Assembly: GCA_947566645.1 (NCBI GenBank)
Contig: CANOKL010000014.1
Location: 17,714-81,713, forward strand
Source of the DNA: an uncultured Lachnospiraceae bacterium
GTDB lineage: Bacteria > Bacillota > Clostridia > Lachnospirales > Lachnospiraceae
DNA length: 64,000 nucleotides
Direction: 5' to 3'
Shown: piece by piece, positions 52,243 through 63,600 of the stretch
Layout of the letters: the number at the start of each line of letters is the position of its first letter
Numbering within the stretch: the first letter of the stretch is position 1
The notes under the pieces: generated by a model
Databases searched by the model: none
What the model was told of the DNA's origin: nothing
Seen by the model: only the letters and a program-made list of their open reading frames with translations
Made by a program: the position numbers and the translations under genes

Positions 52243-54030
52243 ATGGGAAAAAGAATGTACAGATTTAGACTTACAAAGATCATGGTTCTGTTTGCTGTTT
52301 TATTTTTTTGCCTGCCCATGATCGTTTTCTCCTTTTTTTCCTATACTGTTTTTCAGGAGAATATAGAAAAGAGGGTTTCGGAATATTCTCTGCTTCTTAC
52401 AAAGCAGATCGAAACAAATCTGGATTTAAAGCTTGGTGAATATAAGGATCTGATCATTCAGATCATTCGGGATCCTGACATTGTTAAGGAGATCAAAACA
52501 TTAAAAAAGGAAAAAGCAGACGTTGTCGGGAATCCGCGCCTCAGTACGCAGATTGTCCAGTATATTTCTGTAGCGCCGGAGTTTAAGTCAATTGCTTTTT
52601 TGTCCAGGGAGCAGTACATAAAGTCAATTTTTGTGTGGAATGACATGTCGCTGCGGGAAGAGGTATATGATGCTACGGTGGAAGGGAAAAATCTGTTTCA
52701 GTGGTTCGGGCAGAGAGATCAGACATACCGGGATTCTTTTGGCGAGCATAGTGAATCTGTATTCAGCATGTCGAAAGGGGTGTGGGATTTTACAAGCGGG
52801 GAGAACCTGGATACGGTGATTGTCATAGATATTTCTGCCAGTTCGCTGGCGGGCATTTGCAATAAAATCATTGCAAAGGATCTTCCGCTGAGCTGGTGTA
52901 TTGTGGATGCACAGGGAAAACTGCAGTTTTCCAGTGGGAATTTCCTGGATATCAAAAATATAGATGAGATTATGGAATACAGTGCGTATAAAGACCGGGA
53001 GAATTATTACGCAGACGGCTCATTTGAGGGGCATGATTACCTGGTAAGCAGTTCAAAGCTGGAGGTGAATGAATGGAGAATCATTACCCTCTTAGATGAA
53101 AGATATATCCATGAGAATGTAGTGGACAGTGAGAAGCCGCTGATGGCGGCGCTGGCGGTTATTCTGGCGGCTATGATGGCAGGTATTTTTATTATGATAA
53201 AAAAGGTGATATATCCGATCAATAATCTGGCGAAAGTGATGAAAGGTCCCGTGGGCGAGCATCAGCTTGATTATCCACAGGAAATCTCATCCCCTATAGA
53301 GGAGATCTCGGTTCTCTATCACAGCTATAATACAATGATGCAGGAGATTGACCGCCTGATTCAGGAGGTTTATGAAAAGGGAGAACAAAAAAGAATTGTA
53401 CAGATCAAAGCGTTAGAGAGTCAGATTAATCCGCATTTCCTGTATAATACACTGGATACGATAAAATGGACGGCGTTAATCCAGGAGGGGAAAAACGCCG
53501 CAGAGATGGCCAGTATGTTATCGAAGCTTCTCCATATCAGCCTTAGCGGCGGAAACGAGATGATTCCGTTAAAAAATGAGGTGGAGCATGTAAAAGCATA
53601 TGTTGGTATACAGAAATACCGTATGGATATAGAGTTCCATGTGGTATATATGATTGAGGAGGGGACGGAGGATTTACTGGTGCCGAAAATACTGTTCCAG
53701 CCATTTGTAGAGAACAGCATTATACATGGATTCAAAAAAGGAACAAAAGGTATGATCGAAGTACTTGCTTTCCTTTCGGATGACGCCCTGATTCTCCAGG
53801 TAAACGATAACGGCGTTGGGATTGAAGAGCAGAAGATGAGCAGTCTTAAGACGAACCGGGACAAAGGAAAACGGTTTTCCAATATCGGAATCTATAATGT
53901 AAGGGAGCGGATCCGGCTGATTTGCGGTCCTGGATACGGCGTAAAGATTAACAGCAAGGTGGGCTATGGTACAAATGTTGAGATGAAGCTGCCTGTCAGG
54001 AGGCAGGAAGAGGATGTGCAGATATGCTGA
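52243..54030 (+). CDS. sensor histidine kinase, YesM type
   Basis: About 595 residues: first membrane helix (MVLFAVLFFCLPMIVFSFFSYTVF), extracellular dCache-like sensor region, second helix (LMAALAVILAAMMAGIFIMI), HAMP-like linker, H in ESQINPHFLYNTLDTIKW, and HATPase (FVENSIIHGFKKG, VNDNGVGI). GAGGG lies nine bases before ATG 52243; the ATG at 52234 touches it and is less likely. It ends with a 7-base overlap onto its regulator gene and probably senses the glycan handled by the following transporter. Confidence 0.94.
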   Translation: MGKRMYRFRLTKIMVLFAVLFFCLPMIVFSFFSYTVFQENIEKRVSEYSLLLTKQIETNLDLKLGEYKDLIIQIIRDPDIVKEIKTLKKEKADVVGNPRLSTQIVQYISVAPEFKSIAFLSREQYIKSIFVWNDMSLREEVYDATVEGKNLFQWFGQRDQTYRDSFGEHSESVFSMSKGVWDFTSGENLDTVIVIDISASSLAGICNKIIAKDLPLSWCIVDAQGKLQFSSGNFLDIKNIDEIMEYSAYKDRENYYADGSFEGHDYLVSSSKLEVNEWRIITLLDERYIHENVVDSEKPLMAALAVILAAMMAGIFIMIKKVIYPINNLAKVMKGPVGEHQLDYPQEISSPIEEISVLYHSYNTMMQEIDRLIQEVYEKGEQKRIVQIKALESQINPHFLYNTLDTIKWTALIQEGKNAAEMASMLSKLLHISLSGGNEMIPLKNEVEHVKAYVGIQKYRMDIEFHVVYMIEEGTEDLLVPKILFQPFVENSIIHGFKKGTKGMIEVLAFLSDDALILQVNDNGVGIEEQKMSSLKTNRDKGKRFSNIGIYNVRERIRLICGPGYGVKINSKVGYGTNVEMKLPVRRQEEDVQIC

Positions 54031-55577
54031 AGGTAATGATTGTAGATGATGAAAGAATTATCCGCTATGGAATCATATCCATGGTGCATTGGGAAAAACT
54101 GGGACTGGAATTAGTAGGGGAAGCTTCAGAAGGAAAAGAAGGGTATGAATTATTTCTGCAAAAAAGGCCCGATATTGTAATTACGGATCTGAAGATGCCG
54201 GAACTCGACGGACTGGAGATGGTGCGCAGAATTAAGGAGACAGATGAAAATGTAAAGTTCATCATATTAAGCGGATATGAGGATTTCTCTTACGCGAAGG
54301 AGGCGATTCATCTCGGCGTATCAGAGTATCTCCTGAAATCAGATCTGATGCCGGAAGATATCGAGCATATATTAGAGAAAGTAATGAAGGAAATCAGAGA
54401 AAATGGAGCAGAGGAAAAGGAGAAAACCCGGGAGACAAAGGTAAATATTCCGAAGCTGATCGAAGAATCCTGTAAAGGAATATGTCTGCTTCCCAGGGCA
54501 CTGCCGGGGGAGCTTAAGGAAGAGCTGAACAAAGGATACTGCTGCCTGTGTATTGGGAGAAAGGAGATCGTAGAAAAGGATTTTGAAAATAATCTGGGCA
54601 TTTATAACCATGAAATAAAAAATCAGATGGAAAAATGGATGTCTGACTACACAATCTATTTATTTTATTGGGGGAAACAGGTAGGAGCCGTTGTTTTTTA
54701 CCGGGAAGAGGACGAGACGGATTTAAATAACGCGCTCGAAAAGAGCATTACGGAGATGGAAAAGCAGGGAATGGTCATCACGATCGGAAGGAGCCCCCAC
54801 GGAAAGCAGTTGGACTGTGCACATGAACTGTTTAAAAAGGCCCTGGTGTCTTATGATCAGAGAGCATTTTACGGGTATGGAAAGGTGATAAAGGTTGCAA
54901 GGAAAGAATCAGACGGTTCGGGCGCTAAAGATTCTTATCCGGTCAACCGTATAGAAAAGCTGGTGGAATATGACAAACAGGAAGAGCTGGTGCAATTTCT
55001 GGAGGAGATCTTTGAAACAATAAAGAGACGGAAAAAGTGTGAAGAACTAGCGCTCGTTTCCATGGATCTGTTGCTGATATTAAATAAAATTGCGGCAAAG
55101 GTGAAAGATATCGAAGAGGTTTTTCAGTGGAAAAAAGATATTTATGACCAGTATTTACGCCTGGAGCTGGTGGATGATATAAAAGAATGGTTTGTGGAAA
55201 AGTTTGTGGATCTTCAGAAATGTAAGAGAAGGCTGGATGAAAGATCTGTAGATGTGGTGGATTATATAGAGGACTACATAAAGGAGCATTATGACAGGAA
55301 GCTGTCCCTCCAGGATCTCAGTGAGATGGTGGGGCTGAATAAAAATTATCTGAGCGTGCTCTTTAAGAAGAAAACGGGAAAAAATATTGGAAATTATATT
55401 ACAGAGGTGAAAATAGAACAGGCAAAGGAATTCATGAAAAGCACGACATTAAGGATGAATGTCATTGCAGAAAAAGTGGGGTATGAGGATGAGCGGTATT
55501 TTTATAAGGTGTTCAAGTCTTATACCGGTATAACCACAACAGAATATATGAGACAGATCAGTAAGGAACTGCCGTGA
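54024..55577 (+). CDS. response regulator, YesN type (receiver + linker + AraC HTH)
   Basis: 517 residues, the common YesN length: a receiver (1-125, D in IVITDLKMPELDG, K in YLLKSDL), a long middle region, then two HTH motifs (SLQDLSEMVGLNKNYLSVLFKKK and MNVIAEKVGYEDERYFYKVFKS). It overlaps the kinase gene, so translation is coupled. The next operon (transporter, GH2, GH43) is the likely target. Compared with the 245-residue regulator at 31.2 kb, it keeps the middle region. Confidence 0.95.
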   Translation: MLKVMIVDDERIIRYGIISMVHWEKLGLELVGEASEGKEGYELFLQKRPDIVITDLKMPELDGLEMVRRIKETDENVKFIILSGYEDFSYAKEAIHLGVSEYLLKSDLMPEDIEHILEKVMKEIRENGAEEKEKTRETKVNIPKLIEESCKGICLLPRALPGELKEELNKGYCCLCIGRKEIVEKDFENNLGIYNHEIKNQMEKWMSDYTIYLFYWGKQVGAVVFYREEDETDLNNALEKSITEMEKQGMVITIGRSPHGKQLDCAHELFKKALVSYDQRAFYGYGKVIKVARKESDGSGAKDSYPVNRIEKLVEYDKQEELVQFLEEIFETIKRRKKCEELALVSMDLLLILNKIAAKVKDIEEVFQWKKDIYDQYLRLELVDDIKEWFVEKFVDLQKCKRRLDERSVDVVDYIEDYIKEHYDRKLSLQDLSEMVGLNKNYLSVLFKKKTGKNIGNYITEVKIEQAKEFMKSTTLRMNVIAEKVGYEDERYFYKVFKSYTGITTTEYMRQISKELP

Positions 55578-55660
55578 AATAGGCTGAGCGCCAGATAACC
55601 TGCCGCTCAGTATAAATGAATGTGTGAAAGCTCCTGAATGAGGGTCTGTGGGATCGTAAG

Positions 55661-55724
55661 ATGCCCCGCCGGCGGTGTGGAAAATATTAACTATAGTAAA
55701 TTTTCCACATTGCCGGCGGGGCAT
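55661..55724. terminator. long GC-rich hairpin after the regulator gene
   Basis: ATGCCCCGCCGGC (55661-55673) pairs with GCCGGCGGGGCAT (55712-55724), extended by TGTGGAAAAT against ATTTTCCACA, giving over 20 paired bases with a 15-base AT loop. It lacks a T-tract on the right apart from TTTC. It ends the two-component transcript or is a palindromic repeat of its own; the outer part resembles the other GC-rich palindromes only in base content. Confidence 0.65.
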
Positions 55725-55819
55725 TTCTGCGTTTTTTGCATAAAAGTCCTAAAGATCTGACATATACAGGCCGCATTCTATAAATTATAATTAGGACACA
55801 ATCAAATTGAGGAGGTCAT

Positions 55820-57154
55820 ATGATTATGAAGAAAAGAACCAAACTACTGGCAGGTCTGCTTTCAGTCGCAATGTCATGTTCATTGCTGGCAGGATGTGGA
55901 AACGGAGGCAGTAAAACAGACGAAAATGGGGCATCCAATGACGGAGGCGGCGCGCAGGAGGAGACGAACACTGACAGCAAACAGAACGGCGCCACACAGA
56001 TAACCTTTTGGAATATGTTCGGAGGCGGCGAAGGTGATTTTGTAGACGAAATCGTCAAAAATTTTAATGAATCCCAAAGTGAAGTGACCGTGGAGGCAAT
56101 CCGGCTGGATTCGAATGAGTTTTATGCAAAATATGGTGCAGCCCTTTCCTCGGGAAAAGGCCCGGATGTTGCTGTTACCCACTGTGACAAGCTTGCGCCA
56201 TTTGTAAATGGAGGCCAGCTTGCAGAACTGGACGACCTGGCTAAGCAGGAAAATTTTGATTTTTCAACGATTTCTGATCTGAGCATGGACGCGGTAACTT
56301 TTGACGGCAAGGTCTATTCCGTGCCGCTGGATACACATTTCCACATGTGTTATTACAATAAGGAACTGTTAAAGGATGCAGGAAAATTAAAAGAGGATGG
56401 GACTCCTGATTTTGGGGAAATCTCACCGGAGGGACTGCTGAAGTTCCTGCAGGAGGTAAAAGAGGCAGTTCCGGACAAAAAGCCATTCTGTATCAATACT
56501 CCATATTTTAAAGAGCCGTTTTACAACATGTATTACGAAGCAGGCGGAGAGCTGCTGAATGACGACCTGTCTGCTGCAGCCATCAATAATGACAAAGCAA
56601 AAGAAGTACTTGAATTTTTCATGAAAGCATACAACACAGAGCTTGCAGATATCAATGATGTAAATCCGTGGGACACATTTGCAAACGGAGGCAGCGCAAT
56701 CTGGTTTGGCGGCGTCTGGGAAGCCGGAAATTACTTTACAGAAGAGAACGGAGACCGTTTTGGGGCAATTGCACTTCCGGCATTTTTTGGAAGTGAAACA
56801 CACTGGGCAAGCTCCCATGGATTGACGATTCCTTCTTATGTAGATGATGCGAAGAAAGCAGCGGCAATGAAGTTTATGGCGTATTTTTCAGCAGAAGGCT
56901 CCAAGATCTGGGGCAAGGCGGGTCATGTGCCGGCTGCAAAGGCAGTGATGGAAAGCGAGGAATACCAGTCTCTTCCATACAGGACAGAGTTTGTAAAAGC
57001 ACAGAAGACAGTTAAGTTTGCTCCTCAGATCAACAATTACAATGCAGTGGATACAGTTATTGCAGAACAGTTACAGAATATAATCTTCGGTCATGTTTCG
57101 ATTGAGGATGGACTGAAAAGTATCGAATCCGAAATCAATGATCTGATTCAGTAA
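55820..57154 (+). CDS. sugar-binding lipoprotein of a CUT1 ABC transporter
   Basis: 444 residues; signal peptide and lipobox LAGC near residues 21-24, then a low-complexity linker rich in G, N and D. Family 1 binding-protein features: ITFWNMFGGGEGDFVDEIVKNFN, FHMCYYNKELLKDAGKL and NGGSAIWFGGVWEAGNY. Two ATGs (55820 and 55826) fit the GGAGG site, with 4 and 10 base spacing; either may be used. Leads an operon with two permeases, GH2 and GH43, so the sugar is probably a plant or host beta-linked oligosaccharide. Confidence 0.93.
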   Translation: MIMKKRTKLLAGLLSVAMSCSLLAGCGNGGSKTDENGASNDGGGAQEETNTDSKQNGATQITFWNMFGGGEGDFVDEIVKNFNESQSEVTVEAIRLDSNEFYAKYGAALSSGKGPDVAVTHCDKLAPFVNGGQLAELDDLAKQENFDFSTISDLSMDAVTFDGKVYSVPLDTHFHMCYYNKELLKDAGKLKEDGTPDFGEISPEGLLKFLQEVKEAVPDKKPFCINTPYFKEPFYNMYYEAGGELLNDDLSAAAINNDKAKEVLEFFMKAYNTELADINDVNPWDTFANGGSAIWFGGVWEAGNYFTEENGDRFGAIALPAFFGSETHWASSHGLTIPSYVDDAKKAAAMKFMAYFSAEGSKIWGKAGHVPAAKAVMESEEYQSLPYRTEFVKAQKTVKFAPQINNYNAVDTVIAEQLQNIIFGHVSIEDGLKSIESEINDLIQ

Positions 57155-57173
57155 TGATAAAAGAGGTGTGAGT

Positions 57174-58076
57174 ATGGCGCAGCAAAATAGAAAGGGCCGC
57201 ACATTACAGAAGCAGTGGATAAAAAATGAGTTAAAAGGGGTGGCTTTTATAGCCCCCTTTCTCATAATATTTATTGTATTTTTACTGTGGCCTGTAGTAG
57301 AAGGTGTTTATGTAAGCTTACATAAATGGACAATTTTTGGAAAAGTTGAATTCACCGGGCTGGAGAACTATATCAAGACATTCCGGTCAGAGGATTTTTA
57401 CCGGTATCTGTGGAATTCCATGTTTTATGTGTTAATCAGTACCCCCATTATAATTCTGCTGGGACTGGGGCTGGCGCTCCTGGTAAATGCGAAAATTAAA
57501 TGCAGGACACTTGTGCGTGCGGCATATTTTCTTCCATATGTACTGTCGGTATCGGTTGTATCCTTTATATGGCTGAAAATATATGATTCCAACCGGGGAC
57601 TTTTAAACGTGATACTGGAAACATTTCATATGGGTAAAGTGAACTGGCTGACAGATGAACATATGGCATGGTGGTCCATTGTAATCACATCGGTCTGGTG
57701 GGGAGTAGGTTTTGTTATGGTGCTGTACCTCAGTGCGCTCCAGGATATTTCCGAAGTTTATTATGAGGCCGCAGGCCTTGACGGGGCCAGCACATTACAG
57801 AAATTCTGGTATATTACTCTGCCGTCTTTAAAAAATATTACAATTGTGCAGATCTTTTTCCAGGTGATTGCCGGGCTGAAGCTGTTCGGACAACCGCAGA
57901 TGATGACAAAGGGAGGACCTGGAGATACCACAAAGACAATGATCATGCATATCTATAATACCGGATTTAAGAAGGATATGTTTGGCGAGGCGGCAGCAAT
58001 GTCTGTTCTTTATGCGGTCCTGATGCTTTTATTTGTAGTAATTCAGAACAAGGCTACGGAAGGGGGAGAGAATTAA
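57174..58076 (+). CDS. sugar ABC transporter permease, MalF type
   Basis: About 300 residues, six helices, EAA loop EAAGLDGASTLQKFWYITLPSLKN and GGPGDTTKTM. ATG 57174 with AGAGGTG upstream is preferred over GTG 57168. It pairs with the next permease one base downstream. Confidence 0.93.
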   Translation: MAQQNRKGRTLQKQWIKNELKGVAFIAPFLIIFIVFLLWPVVEGVYVSLHKWTIFGKVEFTGLENYIKTFRSEDFYRYLWNSMFYVLISTPIIILLGLGLALLVNAKIKCRTLVRAAYFLPYVLSVSVVSFIWLKIYDSNRGLLNVILETFHMGKVNWLTDEHMAWWSIVITSVWWGVGFVMVLYLSALQDISEVYYEAAGLDGASTLQKFWYITLPSLKNITIVQIFFQVIAGLKLFGQPQMMTKGGPGDTTKTMIMHIYNTGFKKDMFGEAAAMSVLYAVLMLLFVVIQNKATEGGEN

Positions 58077-58077
58077 A

Positions 58078-58902
58078 GTGGAAAAAAGGAGATCTGTCTA
58101 TTTAAAAACAGTGTTAGCTTTGGCGCTTGGGATTATTTTTCTTGTCCCGATCTACTGGATGATTATCGTAGCATTGAAGCCAGAAGGAAATTCCGCGGTT
58201 ACCATTGCAGAATGGTTTAATTTTGCAAATCTTACGCTGGACAACTTCAGAAAGGTTTTGTCCGAATCCCAGATTTTACGGTGGACATGGAACAGCTTTT
58301 TTATCTCGATTGTAACAGCGGTAATCAGCGTGTTCATCTGTTCCCTTGCGGCGTTTGCGTTTTCAAAGCTGAAATTTAAGTCCTCAAAATTTTTTTATGT
58401 GCTTTTATCGCTGGGTCTTCTGATCCCGACCGAAGCCATTATTATACCACTGTATAATGTGTCGATGAAATTAAATCTGCTTGATTCTGCGTGGGGGATT
58501 ATCCTGCCGGGACTGACGAATCCGCTTGGAATTATTCTGATCAAACAGTTTATGGACGGAATTCCCAATGAATATATAGAGGCGGCACAGCTGGATGGCT
58601 GTAAAAGCTTTAAAATCTGGTGGTACGTATGCCTGCCTCTCACCAGAACCGCAATGGTGTCTGTGGGAATCTTTAATTTCCTGCTGGCATGGAATAACTT
58701 TATCTGGCCCTTTATCAGCATAACGTCAGGTGAAAATATGGTGCTGGCAACCGGAATCCCAACATTCCTTTCAAATAACACCCTTGTACTCAATACCGTT
58801 ATGGCAGCGAGTGCATTAGCGGCAATTCCGGCAATGGTTGTATTTATACTATTACAGAAGCAGATCATCCAGGGAGTGTCCATGAGTGGAGTAAAAGGAT
58901 AG
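58078..58902 (+). CDS. sugar ABC transporter permease, MalG type
   Basis: 274 residues, six helices, EAA loop EAAQLDGCKSFKIWWYVCLPLTRT and the end IIQGVSMSGVKG. It starts at a GTG (58078), one base after the previous stop, with AGGGGGAG upstream. The GH2 gene follows after 16 bases. Confidence 0.92.
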   Translation: MEKRRSVYLKTVLALALGIIFLVPIYWMIIVALKPEGNSAVTIAEWFNFANLTLDNFRKVLSESQILRWTWNSFFISIVTAVISVFICSLAAFAFSKLKFKSSKFFYVLLSLGLLIPTEAIIIPLYNVSMKLNLLDSAWGIILPGLTNPLGIILIKQFMDGIPNEYIEAAQLDGCKSFKIWWYVCLPLTRTAMVSVGIFNFLLAWNNFIWPFISITSGENMVLATGIPTFLSNNTLVLNTVMAASALAAIPAMVVFILLQKQIIQGVSMSGVKG

Positions 58903-58918
58903 GAGGAGACAGAAGCGA

Positions 58919-60664
58919 ATGGAAAAAGCAATGGAATCCAGGAAACCGTTCATGAATCACCCAAGACCTGATTTTTGGAGAAGTCAGTGGATTGATCTGA
59001 ACGGGACATGGGAGTTTGCATTTGGAAGGGAAGAGGGAGAGCCGGAGTTTACCCGGAGTATTGAAGTCCCCTTTGTGTACCAGAGCAAGGCCAGCGGGAT
59101 CGGGAGCAGTGAGATATGCGATGTGGTATGGTATCGCAGAAAGATTCCGGCGATCTCTCTTCAGAAAGAAAAAAGATATCTGCTGCACTTTGGAGCCGCA
59201 GACTATGAGGCCCAGGTCTGGATAAACGGCAGATCTGCGGGAACCCATAAAGGCGGCTACACCCCGTTTTCTTTTGACATTACAGAGCTGCTGACAGGTG
59301 AAGGCGACGAAGTCACGGTGCGCGTTGAGGACCGTTACCTGGATACTTCACAGGTCAGAGGTAAACAGATGTGGCAGCAGAAGGAGCACGGATGCTGGTA
59401 CACAGGATATAGCGGTATATGGCAGCCCGTATGGATTGAGATTGTGGGGGAAGCCTATATTGAACACTGCAAAATCATAACGGATATTGAGAAGAAACAG
59501 ATTGCACTGGATCTTGACATTTCTGAGTGGACGGAGGATACAGCCGTAACTGCGAAGGTGAGTTTTCAGGGAAAAGAACTGGCAGAGACGTCCTGCCGCT
59601 GTGTGGGACGGAGGATCGCTTTTTCTGTACCGGTGGACCATCCGCGGGCAGATATGAATGGTATTTTTTTGTGGACGCCGGAAACTCCCGACCTGTATGA
59701 CATCCGGTTAGAGTTGAAAAGGAAGGGACAACTCCTGGATTGTGTGTACACGTACTGCGGTATGAGGACCGTACAGACCCAGGGCGGCAGGGTGCTGTTA
59801 AATAATCTTCCATATTATCAGAAGCTGGTCTTAAACCAGGGCTACTATCCGCAGGGATACATTACGGCTGTGTCAGACCAGGACTATATACGGGATATTC
59901 AGCTTATAAAGCAGATGGGCTTTAACGGGGTAAGAATGCATCAGAAAATCGAGGATCCCAGATTCCTGTACTGGTGCGACAGACTGGGACTGCTGGTGTG
60001 GGAAGAGATGCCCTCCTTTTATAACTTCACCGGTCAGGCGCAGTTACAGTATATGAGGGAATTGTCTGAGACAGTGTCCAGGGATTACAACCATCCGTGT
60101 ATCGTGGTGTGGGTCGCATTTAATGAATCCTGGGGAGTGTTTGATCTGTATTGCAGTCCACAGCAGCAGGCCGCAGTACAGGCCGCCTACTATCAGTTTA
60201 AGGCTTTGGATCAGACGCGGCCCGTAATTGGAAATGACGGCTGGGAGCATACGGTTACAGATCTCTGCACAATACACGATTATGAGCAGAATGCGGAAGT
60301 CATGGGCAGGAGTTATCAGGACAGGCAGAAGGTGGTTCAGGGAGCGCCGTCAAAACTGTTTTCCAGGTGTATTCAGGCAAAGGGATTTGCCTACGAAGGC
60401 CAGCCGGTATTAGTTAGTGAGTTCGCAGGAATAGCATTTGAGGAAAACCAGGGATGGGGATATGGAGAGAGTGCAAAAACCAGGGAAGAGTATAAGGAGA
60501 GGCTGGAGCAGCTGATTATGGCAGTGAAAAAACAGGACTATATCTGCGGATATTGTATTACACAATTAACGGATGTAGAGCACGAGCAGAATGGACTGCT
60601 CTGTTTTGACCGCAGTCCCAAGCTCCCCTTAAAAGAAATCAGCCAGATGCAGGAAGGCTTATAG
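58919..60664 (+). CDS. GH2 beta-glycosidase (beta-galactosidase/glucuronidase class)
   Basis: 581 residues, no signal peptide. Sugar-binding domain (about 1-190, LNGTWEFAFG, FGAADYEAQVWINGRSAGTHKGGYTPF), an Ig-like domain (about 195-290) and a TIM barrel with acid/base E403 in FNESWG and nucleophile E501 in VSEFAG. GH2 covers beta-galactosidase, glucuronidase and mannosidase; the short length is nearer to glucuronidase or arabinose-releasing subgroups. Cytoplasmic, so it processes what the transporter brings in. GGAGGAG precedes the ATG. Confidence 0.9.
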   Translation: MEKAMESRKPFMNHPRPDFWRSQWIDLNGTWEFAFGREEGEPEFTRSIEVPFVYQSKASGIGSSEICDVVWYRRKIPAISLQKEKRYLLHFGAADYEAQVWINGRSAGTHKGGYTPFSFDITELLTGEGDEVTVRVEDRYLDTSQVRGKQMWQQKEHGCWYTGYSGIWQPVWIEIVGEAYIEHCKIITDIEKKQIALDLDISEWTEDTAVTAKVSFQGKELAETSCRCVGRRIAFSVPVDHPRADMNGIFLWTPETPDLYDIRLELKRKGQLLDCVYTYCGMRTVQTQGGRVLLNNLPYYQKLVLNQGYYPQGYITAVSDQDYIRDIQLIKQMGFNGVRMHQKIEDPRFLYWCDRLGLLVWEEMPSFYNFTGQAQLQYMRELSETVSRDYNHPCIVVWVAFNESWGVFDLYCSPQQQAAVQAAYYQFKALDQTRPVIGNDGWEHTVTDLCTIHDYEQNAEVMGRSYQDRQKVVQGAPSKLFSRCIQAKGFAYEGQPVLVSEFAGIAFEENQGWGYGESAKTREEYKERLEQLIMAVKKQDYICGYCITQLTDVEHEQNGLLCFDRSPKLPLKEISQMQEGL

Positions 60665-60680
60665 TAGAAAGGGTAATAAT

Positions 60681-63600
60681 ATGAAAAAAGGAAAAATGAT
60701 AAAATTAAAGAAAGGGATTTGCGTGCTGCTAAGTGCGTTGTTATTTTCAACAGGCTACGGTCCGGCGGCAGCGGCATATTCAAATCCGGTAAAAGACATA
60801 TCTGATTCGTGGGATGAGTATGGGAACGGCGATCCATATGTCATGAAGTTTAATGGAACGTATTATCTGTATGTCAGCACCCGGGATAACGAGAAGGGTG
60901 TAAAATGCTGGAGCTCACGTGATATGGTGAACTGGAAGTACGAGGGGAACTGTATCGCGCAGGGAAATTCAATGGATACCTCAAAGGCAGCGTATGCGCC
61001 GGAGCTTGCCTATTATAACGGGAAATTCTATATGTATACGTCGCCGGCAGGACAGGGGCACTATGTATTTGAAAGTGATAACCCGACAGGGCCCTTTCAG
61101 AAGGTGACGGACAATTTCGGGCATAGTATCGACGGCTCTGTATTTGTGGATGACGATGGGAAATGGTACTTTTACTATGCGTCCGATCAGGGGATCCGGG
61201 TTAAGGAAATGAGCAGTCCTACGGCGCTTGCCGGGGCTGAGGTGACTCTGGGCGGTACGCAGATGAATCCTGGCGGCGGATGGACGGAAGGGTCTTTTCT
61301 GATCAAGAAGGACGGACGCTATTTCCTGACATACACAGGAAATCATGTGCATTCCAAAGGGTACCGGATTAACTACTCGGTAGGAACTTCGCCCAAAAAC
61401 TTTCAGAAGGGAATGGGGAATCCGGTTTTATTAAATACAGAGGATGGAATTGTGGGATTAGGACACAGTTCCACTGTTCTCGGACCGGATCTGAGCACTT
61501 ATTATCTGATTTATCATAATCTGGAGGGGAGAAACCAATGGGGCTGGCCGATCCGGAATATGAATATGGACCGGATTGCTTTTAACGGAGATAAGATGAC
61601 CGTACTCGGGCCTACGACAACGGAACAGGAAGACCCGGCTCTTCCGAAGATATGCGGCTATTTCGATTCTGCTGATACACCGGGGTGGAGCGCAGCGGGA
61701 GGAAATGCCGGGGAAGAGAATCCGGCAGCAGTAAACGAGGGATGGCTGGATATGAAGGAAAACACCAACTTCCTCTCAGAAGACACTCTTGCCGGAAATT
61801 ATACGGCAGAATATAATGTCTCTTCTGAGAGTAAAACAGGAGAAATCGGCGGATATTTTGCTTATACAGATGAGAATAATTACGGAAAAGCAGGAATAGA
61901 TCTGTCAGCCGGAACACTGAAAATCACAAAAAAAACTGGTGGGACAGAGACAATTTCCGAAAAGAATATTGCAAAAAGTTTTAACAGGGACTATGATTTT
62001 TCAGCGCTTCATACATTGAGAATACAGCGGGAAAAGATCAGAAAGGGAAATGACGGTAATACAACAGAGGAAGAACAGTACACCTTTTACTTTGACAACA
62101 GGGAAGTTGGTAAAGAAGTGATTTCCGGAATCGGGGATGGCAGGATCGGATATTATACAAAGGACTGCAGCGCCCGGATGGGATTTATAGCAGGAAGCCA
62201 GGAATATGGAGACAGCGGAATTTTTAATGCGTATAAACCGGTGCCGGGGGTAATTCAGGCAGTACATTTTAATGATGGAAAAGACGGCTATTACGATAAG
62301 ACCCCCAATAACCATCTTGGACTGAACGAAGGATATTACCGGAACACACCGGTCGATATCGGTTATACAGATCAGCAGTTCCGCATCGGATGGAATCAGA
62401 CAGGAGAATGGTATAAATACAATATTCAAGTGGCGGAAACAGGGACCTATGATTTTGGCCTGAAGTATGTGTCTGCACTGGACGGGGAGCTTGCGTACAA
62501 TTTATATGTGGATGATGAGCTGGTAGTGGACAGGGAAAAACTCACCAGAACAAAAGACTGGGCAAGCTACCGGACGGCGATCCGGAGGAATATTCCATTA
62601 ACAGAGGGTCATCATACTATTAAACTGGAAACAGCAGCCGGGGAGTTTGACTTCAGAGAGCTGAAATTTGTGAAAAGCGAGAAGGTAGAGCCGTTATATG
62701 TGGATTACAGCAAACCGGATGATGGAAATACATACAGCAACGGAAAATTCAGGGTGGAAGATGAAAAGCTTACAATTGATGCAGTGGGTAAGAGACTTTA
62801 TGGTTCAAAAAACTGGGGAGATTATTCGGTTGAGGCAGACGTAACTCCGGAAGACAGTATTAACTGTGGTGTGATTCTGAGAGTGAATAATCCATCTCTT
62901 GGAGGAGCAGGCGATGATTCCCAGTTAGGAACAGATTTCTACCAGGGATATTTTGTAGGCTTATCTTCCGGTTCAATAGTACTGGGAAAACAGAATTATG
63001 ACTGGAAGGAACTGCAGAGGACAAATAAGAATATCCAGATTGGAAAAACGTATCATCTGCGGATAGAAGCGGTGAAGGACCGGATCCGGGTATTTGTGAA
63101 TGATGAGAAAGAACCTGCCATAGACTATACAGATATGGAAGATCCTTTCATGAACGGGAAAGTTGGATTCCGTGTACATTTTGCCAGTACATCCTTTGAT
63201 AACTTAATGGTATATGAAGATAAAGCGGATCTGGCAGATCAGTTGAAGAAAGTTCAGATCATCACTGTAGAAGAATGCTTTGAAAAAGCAGCAGGAGATG
63301 CAGAATTTTCTCTGAATGCAAAAAGTAACGGTGACGGGAACTTAAGCTACAGTGTGGATAATGATGCGGTGTTGTCTGTAGACGCAGCCGGAAAGGTGAC
63401 AATTAAAGGAGAAGGGACAGCGCATATTGCCATTACGGCATCGGGGACCGATACGTATAAGCCGGCGAAGAAGACAGTAACGGTGATTGTAAAAGACGAT
63501 GAACTGACCGGGATCAAAGTAACAGCTCCCACAAAGAGGGAATATGTACAGGGACAGGCGCTGGATCAGACCGGTCTTATGGTAACGGCAGTCTACAACA

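Noticed and set aside
55820..60664. Transporter ATPase expected in the operon
   Set aside because: No Walker A/B protein is found here or in the other transporter sets of the window; a shared distant ATPase is the usual solution for this family.
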